Positions 49,774 through 58,052 of a DNA stretch of 64,000 nt are shown piece by piece. The notes below the pieces were generated by a model. The model did no database searches. It had not been told where the DNA came from and saw nothing but the letters and a program-made list of their open reading frames with translations. The number at the start of each line of letters is the position of its first letter. Position 1 is the stretch's first letter. A program made the position numbers and the translations under genes. This DNA is from Chloroflexota bacterium (lineage in GTDB: Bacteria; Chloroflexota; Anaerolineae; Anaerolineales; Villigracilaceae). The stretch covers positions 62,001 through 126,000 of the forward strand of contig JACPYX010000007.1 in NCBI GenBank assembly GCA_016195815.1. Reading direction: 5' to 3'.

Positions 49774-52077
49774 ATGGAAGCATATTGCATGAAGTGCAAG
49801 ACCAAACGTGAAATAAAAGAGCCTGTGGCCGCGTTCAACGCCAGGGGGTCTGCAGTGACGCTTGGAACTTGCCCGGTCTGTGGAACAAAACTTTATCGAA
49901 TGGGTAAAACGCCCGCTCACGATGGAATGACCCCGCCCGAAAAGCCTGTCAAGGTGGAGAAGCGCGATGGAAAACTGGTGATCGTCGAATCTCCGGCCAA
50001 AGCCAAAACGGTCGGGCGTTTTCTCGGCAAAGGCTACACGGTCAGGGCTTCAGTGGGACACGTGCGCGACCTGCTGCGTTCGCAGCTTTCTGTGGATGTG
50101 GAAAACAATTTCGAGCCGAAGTATCGCGTTCCCAATGAGAAGAAAGAAGTCATTAAAGAACTCAAGAAACTGGCAAAGACCGCCGAAGCGATTTATCTTG
50201 CGACCGACCCCGACCGCGAAGGCGAATCCATTTCATGGCATTTGATGGAAGCCGCGGAGATCGAACCGGCGCGCACCAAACGCGTGGTCTTTCATGAAAT
50301 CACCGAGCCTGCCATCAACGAAGCCTTTTCTCATCCGCGCGATATCAACATGGACCTGGTCAATGCCCAGCAGGCGCGGCGCGTGCTGGATCGTCTGGTT
50401 GGATACAGCATCAGCCCGATTCTGTGGGAGAAAGTACGCAGCCGCCTTTCGGCTGGCCGCGTTCAATCGGTGGCGCTCCGTATCATCGTCGAGAGAGAGC
50501 GGGAGATCGAAGATTTTATCCCGGTTGAATATTGGACGATCGGTGCAGAATTCAAGCCCGAAGGAATTAAATCCGCTTTTATCACGAAGCTGGCGAGGAT
50601 TGACGATAAAGAACCCGAACTGCCGGATGAAGCAACGGTCAAACCGATTTTAATTGACCTGGAAACCGCCGCGTTTGCCATCACAAAAGTCAAACGCGGC
50701 GAACGGCGACGCAAGCCGCTGGCGCCGTTCACGACTTCGACTCTACAGCAGGAGGCCTCGCGCAAACTCGGCTTCACGGCCAAGCGCACGATGGCCCTGG
50801 CGCAGGGACTCTACGAAGGCCAGGATGTCGGTGAGGGCGGCGCAACCGGTTTGATCACTTATATGCGTACCGACTCGACCAATGTATCGGAGATCGCGCA
50901 AAAAGACGCGCGCAATTATGTGGCGGGAAAATACGGCGCGGATTATTTGCCGGCCGAATCGCCTCAATATAAAACGAAATCCATGGGCGCGCAGGAAGCG
51001 CACGAAGCCATTCGCCCAACGTCGGTGCCGCGCGAGCCGGAGAAGGTCAGGCCTTTTCTGGAGCCGGCCATGTATAAACTTTACAACTTGATCTGGCAGC
51101 GTTTCGTTGCATCGCAAATGGAAACTGCGGTGTATGATACGCTGCAAGTCGAAGTGACTGGAAAAACTTCAGCGCATGAATACTTGTTGCGCGCTTCAGG
51201 CTCGGCGGTCAGGTTCCCCGGCTTTTTGGTTGTTTATGAAGAAGCGAAAAATGAAGATGTCGCGGCCGAAGAGGATGAAAATGTCCGCATCCCGGCGGGT
51301 GTGGCAGAAGGGCAGAAGCAAAGCCTGGTGAGGCTTATTCCTGAACAACATTTCACCCAACCGCCGCCGCGTTTCTCTGAAGCTTCGCTGGTGCAAATAC
51401 TCGAAGAAAACGGGATTGGCCGCCCGTCCACATATGCGCCGACGATTTCAACCATCCAACAGCGTGGATACGTCGAACGCGTAGACCGCCGCCTCATCCC
51501 GACCGAAATCGGTTTGCACGTCAACGATCTGATGGTGCAATATTTCCCCGAAGTAGTGGACGTTAACTTTACGGCTCACATGGAAGACGATCTCGATAAA
51601 GTGGCCTCGGGTGAAATGCTGTGGACCGATGCAATGCGTGAATTTTATACGCCATTCGCCGAACAGGTGGCAAAGGCCCAGGCTGAGATGCCCGTCACGA
51701 AGTCCGGGCCGGAGCCGATTGGAAGAAAATGCCCGGAAGATGGCGGCGAACTCGTCCTCCGTTATGGACGCTTCGGCAAATTCATATCCTGTTCCAATTT
51801 TCCAACCTGCCGTTATACCGAACCGTGGCTCGAAAAGATCGGCGTGAAATGTCCGAAGGACGGCGGAGAATTGGTCGAACGCAAGACTCGCAAAGGCCGG
51901 ACATTCTTCGGATGTATCAATTACCCGAATTGTGATTTCACATCCTGGAAGCGACCGCTTGCACAGCCGTGTCCAAAATGCGGCGGCCTGCTGGTGATTG
52001 CAAATAAACGCGAGGCGCAATGCACGAATTGCCAGGAAAGCTTCCTGCTGGAAGAGATCGTTCCAGAATCTGTGTAA
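49774..52077 (+). CDS. topA: DNA topoisomerase I with an extra N-terminal zinc ribbon
   Basis: 767-residue type IA topoisomerase that relaxes negative supercoils. Residues 1-45 form an unusual zinc ribbon (C5-x2-C8 and C33-x2-C36) before the normal start of TopA, KLVIVESPAKAKTVGRFLG near 68. The Toprim acidic residues lie in LATDPDREGESISWHL, and the active-site tyrosine is Y363 in LITYMRTDST. Three C-terminal zinc fingers (about 650-765) follow. GGAGAATAA precedes the ATG, so the ribbon is translated in frame and is not a separate gene. Confidence 0.94.
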   Translation: MEAYCMKCKTKREIKEPVAAFNARGSAVTLGTCPVCGTKLYRMGKTPAHDGMTPPEKPVKVEKRDGKLVIVESPAKAKTVGRFLGKGYTVRASVGHVRDLLRSQLSVDVENNFEPKYRVPNEKKEVIKELKKLAKTAEAIYLATDPDREGESISWHLMEAAEIEPARTKRVVFHEITEPAINEAFSHPRDINMDLVNAQQARRVLDRLVGYSISPILWEKVRSRLSAGRVQSVALRIIVEREREIEDFIPVEYWTIGAEFKPEGIKSAFITKLARIDDKEPELPDEATVKPILIDLETAAFAITKVKRGERRRKPLAPFTTSTLQQEASRKLGFTAKRTMALAQGLYEGQDVGEGGATGLITYMRTDSTNVSEIAQKDARNYVAGKYGADYLPAESPQYKTKSMGAQEAHEAIRPTSVPREPEKVRPFLEPAMYKLYNLIWQRFVASQMETAVYDTLQVEVTGKTSAHEYLLRASGSAVRFPGFLVVYEEAKNEDVAAEEDENVRIPAGVAEGQKQSLVRLIPEQHFTQPPPRFSEASLVQILEENGIGRPSTYAPTISTIQQRGYVERVDRRLIPTEIGLHVNDLMVQYFPEVVDVNFTAHMEDDLDKVASGEMLWTDAMREFYTPFAEQVAKAQAEMPVTKSGPEPIGRKCPEDGGELVLRYGRFGKFISCSNFPTCRYTEPWLEKIGVKCPKDGGELVERKTRKGRTFFGCINYPNCDFTSWKRPLAQPCPKCGGLLVIANKREAQCTNCQESFLLEEIVPESV

Positions 52078-52093
52078 AATAACCAAGATGGTT

Positions 52094-52121
52094 TTGAGAA
52101 TTGATCGAGATTCTGTATAAT
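52094..52121 (+). promoter_or_regulatory. Promoter of the membrane protein at 52149
   Basis: TTGAGA (52094-52099), 16-bp spacer, TATAAT (52116-52121); +1 near 52128, about 21 nt before the ATG, with GAAGGAG between. Confidence 0.65.
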
Positions 52122-52148
52122 TAGACAGAACCACTTGAAGGAGCATCC

Positions 52149-53168
52149 ATGACTTCTCCGCTTGATATTCTTAAGAAACCGCTGGTAATTGCCCTGCTGG
52201 CAGTGATTGTCGGGATCGTGATTGGCCTGACCTGGGCCTGGGCGATTCAGCCGCCTGTGGTCACCAATACAACCCCCGAGGTCATGCGCGCCGACTTGCA
52301 GGAAGATTACCTGCGCATGACAATTGATTCCTTTCGCGTCAATCGCGACCCGAACCTGGCCGTTCAACGATGGGAGCAGCTCGGCAATGCGGCCGCTCCG
52401 ATGTATGCTGTGATTCAGAGTAAACCGAATGGGATTGATCCGGCTGTTATCACTGCATACGGCCAGGTTATCCAGGCTGTCAAAGGGCCGAACGCGCTTG
52501 TGCCTGCCGGTCCAGCCTCAGCCGCGCCCTCTGCAGGAGGCCCATTTAGCGGGTCAACAGTTCTGATTACGGCCGTCCTGGTACTATTGCTGGTGGGCGG
52601 CGTGGCGGCCTTCATTTTCCTGAGAAGGCTGCTTGTCAATCGTTCCACGGGCGAAGTCACACCTACCATGCAGATGGTGGAAATTAATAAGGAAGCCGCC
52701 AAGAACAAGACCAATTTCGAATCCCTGGGTGTTGCGCCTCCCATCACACAAAACATGACGACTTATGTACTCGGCGACGATCTCTACGACGAATCTTTCA
52801 GCATTGATTTGCCCGGCGGTGATTTCCTTGGCGAGTACGGCGTCGGCGTTTCTGAAACGATCGGCATCGGAGACCCAAAGAAAGTCACTGCATTGGAGAT
52901 TTGGTTGTTCGATAAGAACGATATCAAAACCGCCACAAAAGTCTTGATGAGCGCGAATGCCTTTGCCGATGCGGGCATCCGTGCCCGGCTTGAAGCGAAA
53001 GGCGAGCTTATTCAAGTCGAGCCGCAGAAGCAGATCATGCTCGAAACCGAAACCCTGCAGTTGTTAGCCACGGTTGTAGACCTGCAATATGGCAATGGCG
53101 CCATGCCCAATAAAAGTTATTTCGAACGCCTGACGTTGGAATTGGCGCTCTGGCCGAAAGCAAAATAG
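52149..53168 (+). CDS. Uncharacterised two-segment membrane protein
   Basis: 339-residue protein of no recognised family. The first membrane segment (about 12-35) is followed by an outer helical part with RADLQEDYLRMTIDSFRVNRDPNLAVQRWEQLG and an Ala/Pro-rich stretch. The second segment (about 140-162) leads to a soluble domain (about 165-339) that includes SFSIDLPGGDFLGEYGVGVSETIGIGDPKKVTALEIWLFDKNDIKTATKVL. Its own strong promoter and AAGGAG suggest good expression. Similar proteins seem typical of Anaerolineae (recollection, not a search). Function unknown. Confidence 0.72.
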   Translation: MTSPLDILKKPLVIALLAVIVGIVIGLTWAWAIQPPVVTNTTPEVMRADLQEDYLRMTIDSFRVNRDPNLAVQRWEQLGNAAAPMYAVIQSKPNGIDPAVITAYGQVIQAVKGPNALVPAGPASAAPSAGGPFSGSTVLITAVLVLLLVGGVAAFIFLRRLLVNRSTGEVTPTMQMVEINKEAAKNKTNFESLGVAPPITQNMTTYVLGDDLYDESFSIDLPGGDFLGEYGVGVSETIGIGDPKKVTALEIWLFDKNDIKTATKVLMSANAFADAGIRARLEAKGELIQVEPQKQIMLETETLQLLATVVDLQYGNGAMPNKSYFERLTLELALWPKAK

Positions 53169-53181
53169 AAATTGGATATAT

Positions 53182-53213
53182 AAAACAGGCTGGCAATTTT
53201 GCCAGCCTGTTTT
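53182..53213. terminator. Bidirectional terminator between the membrane protein and greA
   Basis: A 15-bp perfect stem (53182-53196 with 53199-53213) with a tiny loop, A4 before and T4 after. It serves both converging genes. Confidence 0.9.
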
Positions 53214-53228
53214 CGCTTCTTTCCCGGC

Positions 53229-53693
53229 TCATTCGATTTTCAGAATTTTGAACCTGATCTTGCCCCCGGGCGTTTCCGCTTCGACCACATCCCCGATCTT
53301 GTGCTCCATCAGCGCGCGGCCGATTGGCGACTCGTTGGAAATCCGGCCATTGCGCGGGTCTGCTTCGCGCGCACCGACAACGTGATACGTCTCGGGCGGA
53401 AGGCTTTCTTCCTGGATGGTTACATAGTTTCCAACGCTGACGACATCCCGGTTGACGTTTTTCTCGATGGTCACCACGTTCCGTAAAAGAGATTCGATCT
53501 CCTGGATGCGGCCTTCGAGAAAGCCCTGGTCTTCTTTGGCTTTGTGATAATCTGCGTTCTCTGAAAGATCGCCCATTTGGATCGCCGAGCGCAGGCGCAT
53601 GGAAAGTTCCTCCCGTTTGGGGCCTTTCAGTTCTTCGAGCTCTGCCCGTAATTTGGCTTCGCCTTCAGGAGTAAGATAGGTGGGTTCAGGCAT
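53229..53693 (-). CDS. greA: Transcription elongation factor GreA
   Basis: 154-residue factor that rescues backtracked RNA polymerase by stimulating transcript cleavage. The N-terminal coiled coil (about 8-78; LRAELEELKGPKREELSMRLRSAIQMGDLSENADYHKAKEDQ) carries the acidic tip DLSENADYH. The C-terminal FKBP-like domain ends ISNESPIGRALMEHKIGDVVEAETPGGKIRFKILKIE. Its ATG lies 10 bp after the dGTPase gene, with TTAGGAG upstream, so both share an mRNA. Confidence 0.96.
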   Translation of the reverse strand: MPEPTYLTPEGEAKLRAELEELKGPKREELSMRLRSAIQMGDLSENADYHKAKEDQGFLEGRIQEIESLLRNVVTIEKNVNRDVVSVGNYVTIQEESLPPETYHVVGAREADPRNGRISNESPIGRALMEHKIGDVVEAETPGGKIRFKILKIE

Positions 53694-53703
53694 GACGCGG
53701 CTC

Positions 53704-54855
53704 CTAAGGTTTTTCTGATGGATCGAACAGCTTCTGATATTCTTCGATCGCGAAGCGATCGGTCATTCCGGCAATGTAGTCGCATATTGTACGCTCGAGG
53801 CCGCGTTTGTCAATGAATTTTTGCGCGCTGTCGGGCAGGATGGACGGTTCGGCTTTATAGGCGTTGAAGAGTTCCGAGATGACCTTCTCTGCTTTGACTG
53901 CCATACGGACGACGCGATAGTGGCTGTACATGTGTTTATAAAGAAAATCCTTTAGCTCACGGTTGCGGCGTTGGGCGTCTTCGCTGTAGCCGATGACGTT
54001 CGTCTTCATCTTCTGCAGGTCGAGCGGAGATTTTGCGCCGCTTTCTTTCAAGCGTCTATCTGTTGCTTCGATCATATCGGTCACCAGCAAACCAACCAGG
54101 TGGCGGATCAGGCGGTGGCGCGCCATTTCGTCCAGGATTGGGCCATGCCAGTTGAAAGTTTCGCGCATGATCTCCCACAATGCAATGCCATCCAGCATCT
54201 GAGGCGTGATCATTCCAGAGCGCAAGCCATCGTCGAGATCGTGTGTAGTGTAGGCCAGTTCGTCGGCGACATTGGCAATCTGTGTTTCAAGATTACCGCG
54301 TAAGCCCGGTTCGTAATCGCGCGCGTCCGATATGTCGTACTCGGATTCGTGCTTGACCATGCCCTCGCGCACTTCCCACGTCAGGTTGAGGCCGGGAAAT
54401 TCGGGGTAACGCTGTTCGAGTTCGGTAACGATGCGAAGCGATTGTTTGTTGTGATCGAAGCCGCCCGCGTCTTTCATCAAACGCGCCAGCGCGACTTCGC
54501 CGGAATGTCCGAAAGGCGAGTGGCCGAGATCGTGCGCGAGGCAAATCGCCTCGACCAGGTCTTCGTTGCCGCCGAGGGCGCGCGCAAGTGTTCTTCCAAT
54601 TTGGGCCACTTCAAGCGTGTGCGTGAGCCGCGTGCGGAAGTAATCGCCTTCAAAATTGATGAAGACCTGTGTCTTATATTCGAGTCGGCGAAAGGCGGTG
54701 GTATGGATGATGCGGTCGCGGTCGCGTTGAAAGGCTGTGCGGTATTCAGGCTCGTCGTCGAGATAGGCGCGGCCTTTGCCATCCTTGCTGCGCACGCCGT
54801 AAGGAGCCAGCGCCTTGTCTTCCAACTCTTCCAGTTTTTGGCGGTCGAAAAACAT
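53704..54855 (-). CDS. dgt: Deoxyguanosinetriphosphate triphosphohydrolase-like protein
   Basis: 383-residue HD-domain dNTP triphosphohydrolase that cleaves dNTP to nucleoside and triphosphate. The HD metal site is visible as RLTHTLEVAQIGRTLARAL and CLAHDLGHSPFGHSGE. ANVADELAYTTHDLDDGLRSG gives the further ligand. Length and a C-terminal helical part match the Dgt-like type 2 family rather than the longer E. coli enzyme. AGGAAAGG precedes the ATG. It is followed by greA. Confidence 0.9.
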   Translation of the reverse strand: MFFDRQKLEELEDKALAPYGVRSKDGKGRAYLDDEPEYRTAFQRDRDRIIHTTAFRRLEYKTQVFINFEGDYFRTRLTHTLEVAQIGRTLARALGGNEDLVEAICLAHDLGHSPFGHSGEVALARLMKDAGGFDHNKQSLRIVTELEQRYPEFPGLNLTWEVREGMVKHESEYDISDARDYEPGLRGNLETQIANVADELAYTTHDLDDGLRSGMITPQMLDGIALWEIMRETFNWHGPILDEMARHRLIRHLVGLLVTDMIEATDRRLKESGAKSPLDLQKMKTNVIGYSEDAQRRNRELKDFLYKHMYSHYRVVRMAVKAEKVISELFNAYKAEPSILPDSAQKFIDKRGLERTICDYIAGMTDRFAIEEYQKLFDPSEKP

Positions 54856-54876
54856 GGTTTACCTTTCCTGTAAAAA

Positions 54877-54967
54877 ATGTCATTGCGAGAAGCGCGTCTA
54901 CGCGACGAAGCAATCTTTTTGTGAAGAGATTGCCGCGCCGCCAAAAAACGGCGGCTCGCAATGACAT
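54877..54967. repeat. MITE/REP-like element, copy 3
   Basis: 91 bp with perfect 13-bp ends ATGTCATTGCGAG (54877-54889) and CTCGCAATGACAT (54955-54967), the same as copy 2. Inside, GCAATCT and AGATTGC are inverted. It lies between tRNA-Leu and the dGTPase gene. Confidence 0.85.
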
Positions 54968-54976
54968 GCGAAATTA

Positions 54977-55060
54977 TGGGGCGAGAGGGGGTCGAACCCT
55001 CAAGGTATTTCTACCGGCGGATTTTAAGTCCGCTGCGTCTGCCGATTCCGCCATCGCCCC
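54977..55060 (-). tRNA. tRNA-Leu (anticodon TAA)
   Basis: 84-nt class II tRNA with long variable arm. Acceptor GGGGCGA/TCGCCCC, anticodon loop CTTAAAA in stem GCGGA/TCCGC, T arm GGGTTCGACCC. CCA is not encoded. The repeat element starts 9 bp after its end. Confidence 0.95.
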
Positions 55061-55149
55061 GGTGAAACTAATTGTAACGCAAAGTGGTTCGTTTTGCGAC
55101 GAGAACGGTTTGTCGCTGGGGCGGGGTGCGCGAGTTTGGGAATCTGAGT

Positions 55150-56187
55150 TTATGCTTTTGCATCTGCGGCGCGCAGGCGGTGTAAAACGTAAATCGTGGC
55201 CGAGAACAATGCCAGCGCGTTGGCCTGATGGAGGAGCGCCAGCGTGATGTCAACGCGATAGATGACAACCATGATGCCCAGTGCGATCTGCGCAACGACG
55301 AGAATCAACACAAGGTTGATGCCTTTCATAATCTCGACTTGAAAATTTTGTTTGCGAATTAACCAATAGATCCATATTGCAACGATCAGGCCGACAAAAG
55401 CGAACCAACGGTGAATGAACATGACCGTAAGGGGCGCACTGACGAGATTTAATAGCGGCGGCTGGGTCTGACTCAGCAATCCGTTCGGGATGAGTTGTCC
55501 GAGCATGAGTGGCCAGGTATCGGAAACGCGCCCCGCTTTGAGTCCGGCGGTGAATCCACCGTATGCGATCTGGATCAGAAGGACGACCAGCCCGGCCGTG
55601 ACCAGCTTGCTGGCTGAAGACCATTTGGCCTGGTTGTCGGGAAAGCCAAAACGGTGGCCGAAAGCCGTCCATAACGACAAGCCGATCAAGGTCAGGGCAA
55701 GGAAGAGGTGGGCGGTCAGGGCGTAATGGCTGACGGCCGGACGTTCATCGAGTCCCGATGCGACCATGATCCATCCCATGATGGCTTGTGCGATGAATAA
55801 AAATCCCATCACAACATACAACCCCGCTTCCTTCGCTGGGATGGTTTTCTTGAAGTAGAACACGAAGAAAGGAATCGCAAAAATCAACCCGGCCAGGCGG
55901 GCGACGAGGCGGTGAAACCATTCGAGCAGGAAGATGATTTTATATTGGTCGAGCGTCATGCCGGAATTGACTTTGATGTATTCGGGCGTGAGCTGGTATT
56001 TGGCGAATTCCGTTTGCCAGGCCTGCTGGTTGAGCGGCGGCACTGCGCCATAGACTGGATTCCATTCGACGATGGACAAGCCGGAGCGCGTAAGGCGCAC
56101 GAGACCCCCAAAGACGACGAGAAAGGCCGCAACGGATGCAAACGTAAATATCCAGTTCATTACGGCGCGGTTTTGAGTTTTTGGCAT
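55150..56187 (-). CDS. ctaA: Heme A synthase (CtaA/COX15 family)
   Basis: 345-residue membrane enzyme that oxidises the C8 methyl of heme O to make heme A for cytochrome c oxidase. Eight hydrophobic helices are seen. Candidate heme-ligand histidines lie in FLLEWFHRLVARLAG, VSHYALTAHLFLAL, VMFIHRWFAFVG and LLHQANALALF, and the segment SIVEWNPVYGAVPP with its conserved Glu is present. ATG 56187 has TTGGAG upstream; a longer frame begins in the promoter. It implies a heme-A-type oxidase elsewhere in the genome. Confidence 0.92.
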   Translation of the reverse strand: MPKTQNRAVMNWIFTFASVAAFLVVFGGLVRLTRSGLSIVEWNPVYGAVPPLNQQAWQTEFAKYQLTPEYIKVNSGMTLDQYKIIFLLEWFHRLVARLAGLIFAIPFFVFYFKKTIPAKEAGLYVVMGFLFIAQAIMGWIMVASGLDERPAVSHYALTAHLFLALTLIGLSLWTAFGHRFGFPDNQAKWSSASKLVTAGLVVLLIQIAYGGFTAGLKAGRVSDTWPLMLGQLIPNGLLSQTQPPLLNLVSAPLTVMFIHRWFAFVGLIVAIWIYWLIRKQNFQVEIMKGINLVLILVVAQIALGIMVVIYRVDITLALLHQANALALFSATIYVLHRLRAADAKA

Positions 56188-56215
56188 ATCTGCTCCAACG
56201 TATGAGATCGGTGGG

Positions 56216-56224
56216 ATTATAGCA
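56216..56224 (-). promoter_or_regulatory. Extended -10 promoter of ctaA
   Basis: TGCTATAAT on the minus strand (56224-56216), 28 bp before the ATG at 56187. The same TGCTATAAT box occurs before the HNH gene. Confidence 0.6.
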
Positions 56225-56324
56225 TTTGCGGCTTGAATCTTTCCGCCTGTCACTTTAAAAAAACGGATTCTCTCGTTCTATTTTTTACCAGACATCAAAC
56301 TGTCAGGCGGCTGGGTTGGAATTG

Positions 56325-56355
56325 AAAAAATCGCCGGGCTGGAGCTCCCGGCGAT
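56325..56355 (-). terminator. Terminator after the F420-dependent oxidoreductase
   Basis: Minus-strand ATCGCCGGG / CCCGGCGAT stem (56355-56347 with 56338-56330) with an 8-nt loop and a T6 run. It ends the gene at 56395. Confidence 0.85.
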
Positions 56356-56394
56356 GATCGAATTGGCTGAATAGCCTGAAAGAAACTACACAAC

Positions 56395-57393
56395 TTACTT
56401 TTGTGCGAAGGTGTCAATCAGCAATTTGAAATTCCCGCCGACCGGGTAAAGGATCGGACAGGTGCATCCGCGCTTTTTGTATTCTTCCACTTTGGCGCGC
56501 GCTTCCTCCGGCGTGCCGGAGGCTGTAATTTTGTAGACCAATTCGTCTGGCACGAGGTGCTTGGCCTTGTTGATCTGTTCTTTCGTGGCGGGCCACCCAA
56601 GAGTGGACTGGATTTCGTCAATCACTTCCTGCGAAACGCCCGAAGCTTTGGCGATATGCGGCTGTTGAGCGAGATATTGGCATAACAATTCTTTGGTGTA
56701 TTCGATGGCCTTGTCATGGTCCTGATCCACCGAGCAGACGATTAGCTGCGGGCGGTCAAGGTCGGCGAGTTTGCGCCCGGCTTTCTTCGCGCCTTTTTCG
56801 AGCAGTTCAAGCGCCTTGTCGTTGTATTCAGGCGGAACACAGTAATTCATCACACATCCATCTGCAATTTCGCCCGTCATTTCCATCATCAGGTCGCCGG
56901 TTGCGCCGATCATGATCGGGACGTTGCGCGGCTCGCGGCGGCCATGCACCACGTCCAACTCGATACCGTCAACGTGATGAAATTCGCCGTGAAAAGTGAC
57001 GCGCTCCATTCTCAAAAGGCGGCGCATCACTTCGACAGTCTCGCGCATGGCGAGCAAAGGCTTCTTGCGGTCAATGCCGACGTTCTTGGCCAGCGGATCC
57101 CACCATGCGCCGATGCCGCAGATGATGCGATTCGGGGCCAGATCGTCCAACGTCAGGAAGGTAGCGGCCAGCAGCCCGATGTTGCGCGTCCAGTTGTTGA
57201 TCACGCCCGATCCAACCTTGAGCCTGGTTGTCACTGCGGCGTAGGCCGCCATTGGAACAATGGCATCGCGTACCAATCTTGACTCGGCTTGCCAGACAGC
57301 TTCAAAGCCTTTTTCTTCCGCATAACGAACGTAATCCAATCCATCGCGCAGGTCGTGCGAATCTTGCAGGTAAAGAGCAACGCGTTCAGCCAT
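56395..57393 (-). CDS. LLM-class F420-dependent oxidoreductase
   Basis: 332-residue bacterial-luciferase-like TIM-barrel protein using F420H2. The N-terminal [40 protein letters not shown] and [15 protein letters not shown] resemble the Mer/5,10-methylene-tetrahydromethanopterin reductase-like branch (MtdR types of F420-using bacteria). GGAGGA precedes the ATG. It lies 27 bp downstream of cofC and is probably co-transcribed with F420 synthesis genes. The substrate is not known; Mer activity is only one option. Confidence 0.88.
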   Translation of the reverse strand: MAERVALYLQDSHDLRDGLDYVRYAEEKGFEAVWQAESRLVRDAIVPMAAYAAVTTRLKVGSGVINNWTRNIGLLAATFLTLDDLAPNRIICGIGAWWDPLAKNVGIDRKKPLLAMRETVEVMRRLLRMERVTFHGEFHHVDGIELDVVHGRREPRNVPIMIGATGDLMMEMTGEIADGCVMNYCVPPEYNDKALELLEKGAKKAGRKLADLDRPQLIVCSVDQDHDKAIEYTKELLCQYLAQQPHIAKASGVSQEVIDEIQSTLGWPATKEQINKAKHLVPDELVYKITASGTPEEARAKVEEYKKRGCTCPILYPVGGNFKLLIDTFAQK

Positions 57394-57419
57394 GCTTCCT
57401 CCGGTTTAAAGTTTTAAGC

Positions 57420-58052
57420 CTAAGGTTTAAAAGTTGAAGGTTCTTCAACTTTTAAACCTTCCAGCTTTCTAACTAAATCAAGGTCTTCGGGCAAATCAAG
57501 ATCGAGTCCGAGTGAGGGCAATTTTACGATTTCCAAACGCGCGCCGGCCTTCTTTGCGTGCTCACAATGTCGTCCAAAAGAGTCTTCGCCGAAATCGTAC
57601 TCGATTAAATCGGCAGGCGAGAGCAGTAATGCGTTCGTCCCCTTTTCGTGGCGGTCGGGCGCAATGACCACGACCGGCGGATTAGCCGCCCGATTGATCA
57701 ACGTCAAAATATCTTCATGTGAAAGCAACGGCAAATCGGCAGGCAGGATCAACACGCCGCGCGAAGCATAAACCTGGGCCACCACGGTTGCGCGCTTGAG
57801 TGCGGTGTTCAAGTGCGGCGCGCCGTCTTCCTGGACGGTGCGCGCTCCCAGGTCACGCGCGAGCGCCAATGCGGATGGGTCCCGGCTGACGACCAGCACC
57901 TGTTCAACTTCCTTCATGTCGGCCAGTGTTCTTAACGTGCGTTCAAGCAAAAGGCGGTTGAGGTTCGCTCGTTCGTCATCTGTCAGTGTGCCTGCTAATC
58001 GTGACTTGCCATTTCGCAGCGGTTTTACGGGGACGATGGCCCAAAGTGTCAT
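57420..58052 (-). CDS. cofC: 2-phospho-L-lactate (or PEP) guanylyltransferase
   Basis: 210-residue nucleotidyltransferase of coenzyme F420 synthesis (CofC/FbiD). It activates 2-phospholactate or phosphoenolpyruvate with GTP, and the product is used by CofD. The start WAIVPVKPLRNGKSRLAGTLTDDERANL and GVLILPADLPLLSHEDI are typical. The ATG overlaps the cofD stop by four bases (ATGA), so translation is coupled. The last ten residues are encoded in a perfect hairpin and probably are a late addition. Confidence 0.92.
   Translation of the reverse strand: MTLWAIVPVKPLRNGKSRLAGTLTDDERANLNRLLLERTLRTLADMKEVEQVLVVSRDPSALALARDLGARTVQEDGAPHLNTALKRATVVAQVYASRGVLILPADLPLLSHEDILTLINRAANPPVVVIAPDRHEKGTNALLLSPADLIEYDFGEDSFGRHCEHAKKAGARLEIVKLPSLGLDLDLPEDLDLVRKLEGLKVEEPSTFKP
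57422..57460. repeat. 18-bp perfect hairpin at the 3' end of cofC
   Basis: Arms 57422-57439 and 57443-57460 are fully complementary around a 3-nt loop. It encodes the last codons of cofC (KVEEPSTFKP) and covers its stop. It lies between cofC and the LLM gene, so it could stabilise or cut the operon mRNA. Confidence 0.65.
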
